Positions 58,816 to 64,000 of a stretch of 64,000 nucleotides of DNA are shown piece after piece; position 1 is the first letter of the stretch, and each line of letters begins with the position of its first letter. Position numbers and translations under genes: made by a program. The stretch is from an uncultured Eubacteriales bacterium (GTDB lineage: Bacteria; Bacillota; Clostridia; Oscillospirales; Acutalibacteraceae), in assembly GCA_905198155.1 (NCBI GenBank), contig CAJKBQ010000006.1, forward strand, positions 32,422 through 96,421, read 5' to 3'. Below the pieces are notes generated by a model, which did not search any database, had not been told where the DNA came from, and saw only the letters and a program-made list of their open reading frames with translations.

Positions 58816-60189
58816 ATGAAAAAATTGCGATTTACAGCGGCGCTGATATTCGGCAAGCTGTTGGAGTGGGGGCTGCGGGTGTTTACCGGCCGCGGCACCA
58901 ATAAACCGGGGGTACTGATGCTGAAATTGTGCCCGGACGCGCTGGCGCATTTCCGGATGCCGCCGATGGTGATCTGCGTGACGGGAACAAACGGAAAAAC
59001 CAGTACGTCGAACCTGATTACCCATATGCTGCGCAGCACGGGGAAAACGGTGGTCAACAATTCCAAAGGCTCCAACATGGCGCCGGGGCTGGTGTCGGCG
59101 CTGGCGGCGGCGTCCGATCTGCGCGGCCGGGTGCGTGCGGATGCGGCGGTGCTGGAAGTGGACGAGCGGTCGTCGCAATATATTTATCGCTACTTCACGC
59201 CGAATATCCTGCTGTGCACCAATCTGTTCCGCGATTCGATCAAGCGGAACGGGCACAGCGAATTTATCTTTGACAAAATCAACGACTTCCTCCCGGCGGA
59301 GACGACGCTGCTGCTGAACGGCAACGATGCGATTTCCGGGCTGCTGGGCGAAGGCGTCAACGAGCGGGTGTTTTACGCAGTGGATCGCACGGCGCGCAGC
59401 ACGGAATCGTGCGAAAATTCCGTGTGCGATATCACAGCCTGCCCGCGCTGCGGCCACCGGCTGCGGTACGACTTTTTCCACTATCACCACATCGGCGTGC
59501 CGCGGTGCCCGGTGTGCGGGTTTGAGCTGCCGAAGCCGACGTACCGCGCGACGGACGTGGATTTTGCGGCCGGGACGTTTGTGTTCTGCGACCCGACCGA
59601 CGGGACGGCGACGCTGCATTTCCGGTCCGGCAATCTGTTCAATGTATTCAACATCACGTCGGCCATTGCGGCGTGCCGGATGGCCGGGGTGCCGCTGGCG
59701 GATGCGGCGGCGGCCGTGACGGATTTGTCGGCCAAGACCGGCCGGTTCGACGCTGAGCAGGTCGGCAGGCACAACGTGATTACCATGCTGTTCAAAAACC
59801 AGAATCCGGTGTCCGGGACGCAGAGCCTGAACTACCTGAAACGGATCGACGGCGACAAGGACGTGGTGCTGATTGTGACCGATTCCAAAGATGCGGTGCA
59901 CGGGCCGGAGGACATTTCCTGGCTGTACGACACGGATTTCGACACGCTGCGCGATCCGTCGGTGAAGCACGTGCTGATCGGCGGGACGCGGTGCGAAGAT
60001 TTGGCGCTGCGGCTGATTTTGGCGGACGTGCCGCAGGAAAAACTGAAACTGTACCCGGACTACGGGACGCTGGAACGCGAATTGGCGGCGCAGGTGGCCG
60101 ATGAACCGACGGTGGCGATATACTTTGAACTGTACGCGCAGTCCATTGCAAACCGGCTGCGCAATGCGCTGGCGCAAGCGGCGAAATAA
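58816..60189 (+). CDS. murT: Lipid II isoglutaminyl synthase, MurT subunit
   Basis: A 457-residue Mur-ligase-like enzyme that, with GatD, amidates the alpha-carboxyl of D-Glu in lipid II. The ATP-binding loop VTGTNGKTSTSN is at residues 55-66. The zinc-ribbon insert, special to MurT, has C209-x2-C212 (CPRCGHRL) and C231-x2-C234 (CPVCG). The late DISWLYDTDFD segment corresponds to the region that supplies the activating Asp. AAAGGA lies about 12 nt upstream. The GatD-like partner follows after 16 bp. Confidence 0.95.
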   Translation: MKKLRFTAALIFGKLLEWGLRVFTGRGTNKPGVLMLKLCPDALAHFRMPPMVICVTGTNGKTSTSNLITHMLRSTGKTVVNNSKGSNMAPGLVSALAAASDLRGRVRADAAVLEVDERSSQYIYRYFTPNILLCTNLFRDSIKRNGHSEFIFDKINDFLPAETTLLLNGNDAISGLLGEGVNERVFYAVDRTARSTESCENSVCDITACPRCGHRLRYDFFHYHHIGVPRCPVCGFELPKPTYRATDVDFAAGTFVFCDPTDGTATLHFRSGNLFNVFNITSAIAACRMAGVPLADAAAAVTDLSAKTGRFDAEQVGRHNVITMLFKNQNPVSGTQSLNYLKRIDGDKDVVLIVTDSKDAVHGPEDISWLYDTDFDTLRDPSVKHVLIGGTRCEDLALRLILADVPQEKLKLYPDYGTLERELAAQVADEPTVAIYFELYAQSIANRLRNALAQAAK

Positions 60190-60205
60190 CGGGGAGGGAC
60201 ACGAA

Positions 60206-60934
60206 ATGCGCATTACCATTGAATATTTGTACCCGGAATATAATAATCTGTACGGGGATCGCGGGAATCTGCTCTATCTGCGGCGCAAGCTGCGCGACGC
60301 GGGGGCGGACGTGGAATATATTGAAACCGGCCTGTTTGACGAACCGGCGTTTGTGAACCGGAAAGTGGATTTTCTGTATATCGGGCCGTGTACGGAGCGG
60401 CAGCAGGAGCAGGAAATCGCGCATCTGGCGCCGTACCGCGACGCACTGGCGGCGCGGATGAATGCGCCGGAGCTGACGCTGGCGACGGGCAATGCGGTGG
60501 AGCTGTTTGAAGAATACATCTTGCGGGCGGACAAGTCGCGCGTGGACGCGCTGGGGCTGATTCCGCTGCACGCCGAGCGGTTTTTGCGGCTGCGGTACAA
60601 CGAATTGTGTTTGGGCACGTACGATGGGATGGAAATCGTTGGGTTCAAAAACCAGCTCAGCCACAGCTACGGCGACAACCCGCACCCGTTCCTCACGATG
60701 CAGACCGGGACGGGAATTCACCCGGCGGTGCGGGCGGAAGGGTACCACACGGCGGGATTTTTCGCGACGTACCTGATCGGCCCGCTGCTGCCGCTGAACC
60801 CGCCGTTCGCGGCGTCGCTGATTCGCCGGATGCTGCCGGAATACGTCGATGCGCCGCTGCCGTACGAGATGGAGGCGTACCGCCGCCGCGTGGCGCAGCT
60901 GCGCGACCCGGCCGTCAACACACGCTTTCACTGA
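60206..60934 (+). CDS. GatD-like protein lacking the glutaminase catalytic residues
   Basis: A 242-residue protein in the GatD position, with the GatD N-terminus ITIEYLYPEYNNLYGDRGNLLYL. In active GatD the nucleophile lies in TICGGYQ; here the same place reads TLATGNAVE, so Cys is Ala93. The catalytic His in TYLHGP is Ile191 here (TYLIGPLLP). GFENHGGRT-like substrate contacts are also altered to GFKNQLSHS. The fold and partner context are kept, but glutamine hydrolysis cannot be expected by the normal mechanism. It could be a structural subunit while MurT uses free ammonia or another glutaminase. Confidence 0.85.
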   Translation: MRITIEYLYPEYNNLYGDRGNLLYLRRKLRDAGADVEYIETGLFDEPAFVNRKVDFLYIGPCTERQQEQEIAHLAPYRDALAARMNAPELTLATGNAVELFEEYILRADKSRVDALGLIPLHAERFLRLRYNELCLGTYDGMEIVGFKNQLSHSYGDNPHPFLTMQTGTGIHPAVRAEGYHTAGFFATYLIGPLLPLNPPFAASLIRRMLPEYVDAPLPYEMEAYRRRVAQLRDPAVNTRFH

Positions 60935-60962
60935 GTATTCACAGAATTTTTCCGTTTCACCC

Positions 60963-60991
60963 TTGTGTTTCGGCGCGAAATATGGTAAAAT
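60963..60991 (+). promoter_or_regulatory. Promoter of the Ser-rich surface protein
   Basis: TTGTGT (60963-60968), a 17-bp spacer and TAAAAT (60986-60991), with TGG before the -10. Confidence 0.65.
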
Positions 60992-61028
60992 AGATAAAGA
61001 TGACTGAATTGGAGAAAGGATGAGCGCG

Positions 61029-62177
61029 ATGCGTCTGTTGAAAGTTGCGGCTGCGGCTGTGTTGGCGGGGCTGCTGATATCGGTGGGAGGTGCTGCGGCG
61101 TATGCAGAGGGGGGATCGTCGGAGCAGGCGGTGACGTCGGTGACGGAGCCGTCGGGCGAGACGTCGTCGGAGGTTTCTTCGGCCATGCCGCCGCAATCTT
61201 CGTCGGATACGCCGTCGCACACATCGTCAGACGGGTCAACGTCCTCGGCGGCGTCGAGTGCGGCACCGGCGTCCAGTACGGCGTCGGGCGAGACTTCGTC
61301 GGCGGGTTCTTCGGATAAGCCGTCGGCGTCGTCGAGTGGATCGTCGCACGCGCCGTCCACTTCGATCGCCCCGTCGTCCAATGCACCGGTGAAGCCAACG
61401 GCGCCGGATTCGTTCCGCGTGGAGACCGGCGGCAGCAACATCACCGGATATTTCAAGCTTGACAGCCAGAACGTCCAGATCATCCGCGGGCAGGTGCCGG
61501 CGTCGGTCGATAAGCTGATCGTGCGGATCACGGCGTATGGCGTGACGACGACGGAGACGCTGGTGCTGGACAACAAAAGCGCGAAACAGGGCAAAAACGG
61601 ATTTCAGTTCGAGTTCCCGATCACGTTTGTGGGGTCAGACAAAAAGACCGCGCACACCTACTACATATCGGTGGTGCGGGCGTACGACCTGTCCGGGTTG
61701 ATCTCGGTGCCGGAATATTCCTCCCGTGCGCCGTCCTCGGCGGAACCGTCGTCGGCAAATGCATCGTCTGAGGTGTCCTCCGTGCGACCGTCCTCGGCGG
61801 TGTCTGAGGTGATCGGCAATTTGTCGTCGGACGAAATCAGCTCCGCCGGATCCAGCGTGCCGGATCGGTTCAGTGGGAAAAATCAGAGCTGGCTGCTGCC
61901 GGTGGCGATTTTGCTGATTATTTTGGGTGCAGGCGGAATTGGATTCGTCGTTTGGGAAATCCTAAAAATGCGCGGGGTGCTTCCGAAGTCCGGGGATTCT
62001 GCGGACGGTGCAGTACCGGAGGACGAAGCGGCGGACGGATTTGTCGATATTTTGGGTGCGGCGGCTGCACCGACGAAGCCGACGGCGCAATCCAGCCCGG
62101 ATGCGTCCGCGCCGGACGCGTCCGATCCGGACGACGGAAAGATTGACCTCGACAAGTTCTTTAATTCCAAATCATAA
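61029..62177 (+). CDS. Ser-rich surface protein with cadherin-like domain and C-terminal membrane anchor
   Basis: A 382-residue predicted surface protein. It has a signal peptide (MRLLKVAAAAVLAGLLIS, cut near AYA), a Ser/Thr/Ala/Pro-rich low-complexity linker of about 95 residues, a compact beta domain from about residue 126 to 230 (SFRVETGGSNITGYFKLDSQ; TYYISVVRAYDL), resembling the cadherin-like beta sandwich of Firmicute surface proteins, a second Ser-rich linker, one membrane helix (WLLPVAILLIILGAGGIGFV) and an acidic cytoplasmic tail. The start at 61029 is preferred over 61020, which abuts the AAAGG. Function unknown. Confidence 0.75.
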   Translation: MRLLKVAAAAVLAGLLISVGGAAAYAEGGSSEQAVTSVTEPSGETSSEVSSAMPPQSSSDTPSHTSSDGSTSSAASSAAPASSTASGETSSAGSSDKPSASSSGSSHAPSTSIAPSSNAPVKPTAPDSFRVETGGSNITGYFKLDSQNVQIIRGQVPASVDKLIVRITAYGVTTTETLVLDNKSAKQGKNGFQFEFPITFVGSDKKTAHTYYISVVRAYDLSGLISVPEYSSRAPSSAEPSSANASSEVSSVRPSSAVSEVIGNLSSDEISSAGSSVPDRFSGKNQSWLLPVAILLIILGAGGIGFVVWEILKMRGVLPKSGDSADGAVPEDEAADGFVDILGAAAAPTKPTAQSSPDASAPDASDPDDGKIDLDKFFNSKS

Positions 62178-62194
62178 AAGGGATGATCCACACG

Positions 62195-63067
62195 ATGCGT
62201 AAGCGAATTGCAAGTCTCATTTGCGCGGCGGCTGCGCTGCTGTCGCTGCTGACCGGCTGCCGCGGCGACGCGAAATCGGCGTCGTCGGACGACGGATGGT
62301 CGCTGGTGACGGCGAAAAGCGCGCTGACGGTCGGCGTGTATACCGACCGGTTTCCGATGGCTTATACGAACGAATCGGAAATTTCCGGGTACGACGTGGA
62401 TTTGATGACCGAAGTCGCGCTGCGGCTGGGCGTCAACGCCAAGTTTGTCTCGTTGAACGAAAAGCGCGATACCGCGGATGTGCTGCTGAATCAGAGTAAG
62501 ATTGACTGCGCGATCGGCGCGATTCCGTATTCGGCGGAGCTGGAGCGGACGTATTTGCTGTCGGAACCGTACCTGACCGACCGGAAACTGCTGGTGATGA
62601 AGCAGGACGGGGAGATGAAAGATCTGGCCGATTTCGCGGGGAAAGTGCTGGCGATGACCCAAACGATGCAGGACGGCAGCTCCATTGCCGAATCACCGCT
62701 GTTTTTGGCGTCGTTTGCGTCGATCGAATATCCGCAGACCGACGAGGCGGCGGTCAATCTGCTGCTGGACGGCACGGCGGATGCGGCGGTGGTGAAGCAG
62801 ACGGTCGCCGATTACTTTATCACAAACGAAAAATCCATTTGTTACCTGGCCAACGACACCGATGGGGTGGAAATGTTTGGAACAATGCAGTATGTGGTGG
62901 CGTTTTCGCTGAAAAACAGTGCGCTGCAAAAGAAAGTGGCCGAAGCATACGCAACAATGGTGCGCGACGGCGTGGTGGATGCATTGCAGACCAAATGGTT
63001 CGGCGACATCGACCCCACGCACCGGACAAAATCGGCGCTGGAAAAAGCCGCGCAGGCTGCCGAATAA
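62195..63067 (+). CDS. Amino-acid-type solute-binding lipoprotein (family 3)
   Basis: A 290-residue extracytoplasmic binding protein of the polar amino-acid ABC type. Lipobox LLTGC at about residue 22 follows a hydrophobic signal. The domain has LTVGVYTDRFPMAYTNESEISGYDVDLMTEVALRLG and a late KNSALQKKVAEAYATMVRDGVVD block. No permease or ATPase is seen downstream; the following genes are on the other strand, so it is also an orphan within the window. The start at 62195 is 12 nt after AAAGG. Confidence 0.85.
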   Translation: MRKRIASLICAAAALLSLLTGCRGDAKSASSDDGWSLVTAKSALTVGVYTDRFPMAYTNESEISGYDVDLMTEVALRLGVNAKFVSLNEKRDTADVLLNQSKIDCAIGAIPYSAELERTYLLSEPYLTDRKLLVMKQDGEMKDLADFAGKVLAMTQTMQDGSSIAESPLFLASFASIEYPQTDEAAVNLLLDGTADAAVVKQTVADYFITNEKSICYLANDTDGVEMFGTMQYVVAFSLKNSALQKKVAEAYATMVRDGVVDALQTKWFGDIDPTHRTKSALEKAAQAAE

Positions 63068-63084
63068 AATGGCATATGAACGGA

Positions 63085-63123
63085 AAATCCGGGGGATCGC
63101 TGGGTCAGCGGTCCTCCGGATTT
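63085..63123 (+). terminator. Hairpin at the end of the binding-protein gene
   Basis: AAATCCGG pairs with CCGGATTT, with further pairs inside. It overlaps the 3' end of the converging 58-codon gene, and the T tail is weak. Confidence 0.4.
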
Positions 63124-63281
63124 CGTTTGGTCATCAGCGCGACGTAATCGCGCAGCTGGCGTTCGGTGTGGATGCGGTCGTTTTCGTGGTGCACGGTCAT
63201 TTGTACGCGCACCGGCAGCGAGATGAAATACCGCCGCACGTTGTCGTCCTCCATCAGCAGGTCGGTGAGATTTTCGGCCAT
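63105..63281 (-). CDS. Small uncharacterised protein (58 aa)
   Basis: A 58-residue protein, MAENLTDLLMEDDNVRRYF onward, charged and helical, rich in His/Arg/Asp. The start at 63281 has AAAGGAG about 10 nt upstream; a longer frame to 63353 is unsupported. I do not recognise it. It lies between the truncated AraC gene and a binding-protein gene. Real coding is likely but the function is unknown. Confidence 0.55.
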   Translation of the reverse strand: MAENLTDLLMEDDNVRRYFISLPVRVQMTVHHENDRIHTERQLRDYVALMTKRNPEDR

Positions 63282-63349
63282 TGGCGTTCGCTCCTTTTTT
63301 GGTTGATGGAAGTAGTGTGCCGCGCGTGCGGCGAAATATGCGGCGCGGG

Positions 63350-64000
63350 TCAAATCAAATGCGCGCTGCGGTACTGCGTGGGCGCGCGGCCGTATTGCCG
63401 GGTGAATGCGGCGGAAAAATGGTCGGCGTTTTCAAAGCCGACGTCGTGCGCAATTTGGGCGACCGACGCGTTTCCGGCAGTCAAAAACGCCGCTGCTTTT
63501 TGCAGCCGCAGTTGCAGCAAATATCGGTGCAGCGGCAGGCCGACCGCCTGGCGGAATACGGCGTTCAGGTAATTCGGGTGGTAGTGCAGCGCGCGGCCGA
63601 TGCATTCGTTGGTGATCGGCTCGGCAAAGTGGGCGTCCAGGTAGCACAGCACCCGCAGTACCAGCTGATTCTGCGCGTCGCCGGGAAAGTCGATCAGCCG
63701 GTAACACGCGCATTGCAGCAGCGCGGCGGCGCAGGCGCGCCCGTGGCCGCCGATGCGGCCGAATTCGGTCACGATTTGCACCATGATATCGCGGAATGCG
63801 GGGGCGTCCAGCACGAACGGCTGCAGGAACCGCGCTTCGCCGCATTCCAGGTGCGTAGGCAGCAGCTGCGCCGGGTTGTACGCCGCTTCCGGCACCGGGA
63901 GCAGCGTGTAAATCTGGTCGGTGTGTGATTCGTTGAAGTCGAAATTCAGTGTGACAAAGTAGGGCGGATCGTCGGGGTCGGCCATCGGGTAATACGACAG
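63350..64000 (-). CDS. AraC family regulator, C-terminal part (truncated at window end)
   Basis: The minus-strand frame is open to base 64000, so the N-terminus lies outside. The visible part has a helical middle and a C-terminal AraC DNA-binding domain: ITNECIGRALHYHPNYLNAVFRQ and ASVAQIAHDVGFENADHFSAAF, then the family end GRAPTQYR. The N-terminal sensing domain is incomplete here. The ATG at 63985 is within the frame but is probably internal. The target is unknown. Confidence 0.85.
   Translation of the reverse strand: MSYYPMADPDDPPYFVTLNFDFNESHTDQIYTLLPVPEAAYNPAQLLPTHLECGEARFLQPFVLDAPAFRDIMVQIVTEFGRIGGHGRACAAALLQCACYRLIDFPGDAQNQLVLRVLCYLDAHFAEPITNECIGRALHYHPNYLNAVFRQAVGLPLHRYLLQLRLQKAAAFLTAGNASVAQIAHDVGFENADHFSAAFTRQYGRAPTQYRSAHLI

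Noticed and set aside
60935..61019. Possible terminator after the GatD-like gene
   Set aside because: No GC-rich hairpin with a T-run was found; only the promoter of the next gene is visible.
59792..61594. 600-aa minus-strand open frame
   Set aside because: It is the antisense of the murT end, GatD-like and Ser-rich genes.
1..64000. CRISPR arrays, insertion sequences or prophage
   Set aside because: No spaced direct repeats, transposase, integrase, terminase or capsid genes were seen; the only direct repeats are the promoter blocks of the two binding-protein genes and short local ones.

Overview
The window is a gene-dense, GC-rich (by eye) chromosomal stretch of a low-G+C-phylum (Firmicutes) bacterium, most likely a spore-forming, anaerobic member of the Clostridia (Oscillospiraceae/Ruminococcaceae-like). 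The evidence is: a tyrosine T-box leader; CIRCE-controlled groES-groEL; sporulation genes (dipicolinate synthase spoVFA/spoVFB, spoVB, yabP, yabQ, ylmC-like); a Rex redox repressor; a glycyl radical enzyme with its activase; MurT with a GatD-like partner; and sigma-A promoters with TTGACA-17-TATAAT spacing. The taxonomy is inference. I saw no insertion sequence, prophage, integrase or CRISPR array. The window holds mostly housekeeping genes with three small accessory islands.

Layout. 1-5.1 kb: the recN end, T-box-tyrS, a ylmC-like gene, rpsB-tsf, then spoVFB/spoVFA on the minus strand with a sigma-K-like promoter. 6-11.6 kb: rex, coupled to an unknown nuclease-like gene, dut, a DUF1858 gene, a fused trmK-nif3 gene, and rqcH. 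11.6-17.3 kb: tRNA-Tyr, an SDR oxidoreductase, and two paralogous orphan lipoprotein solute-binding proteins, each behind an identical promoter/operator block; then a DUF1836 regulator. 17.4-22.1 kb: degV, then a glycyl radical enzyme and its activase facing an AraC regulator.

22.1-44.2 kb: dacF-like, pgi, yceD-rpmF, a DUF512 radical SAM gene, der, DUF3343 plus a cysteine desulfurase-like gene, cdaA-cdaR, recJ-relA-MBL-hemZ, and the conserved spoVB-mazG-hup-rqcP-yabP-yabQ-divIC-yabR cluster. 44.2-50 kb: an rRNA methyltransferase, a lipid kinase, an AraC/ThuA/Gfo-Idh divergon, and yitT. 50-58.6 kb (mostly minus strand): groEL-groES, tRNA-Pro, DUF3795, a TetR regulator, typA, and an operon with rlmA and an rlmI-like methyltransferase. 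58.7-64 kb: murT with a GatD-like protein, a Ser-rich surface protein, an amino-acid-binding lipoprotein, a tiny ORF and a truncated AraC regulator.

The strongest unusual signals are these. The GatD-like partner of MurT has lost both the catalytic Cys and the catalytic His. The two orphan solute-binding lipoproteins share a 45-bp block with tandem TGGAAGAT sites. The glycyl radical enzyme is short and divergent, with a GGGCTE active site. TrmK and Nif3 are fused in one ORF. A PD-(D/E)xK-like protein is translationally coupled to rex. Sigma-E/K-like promoters precede the sporulation genes.
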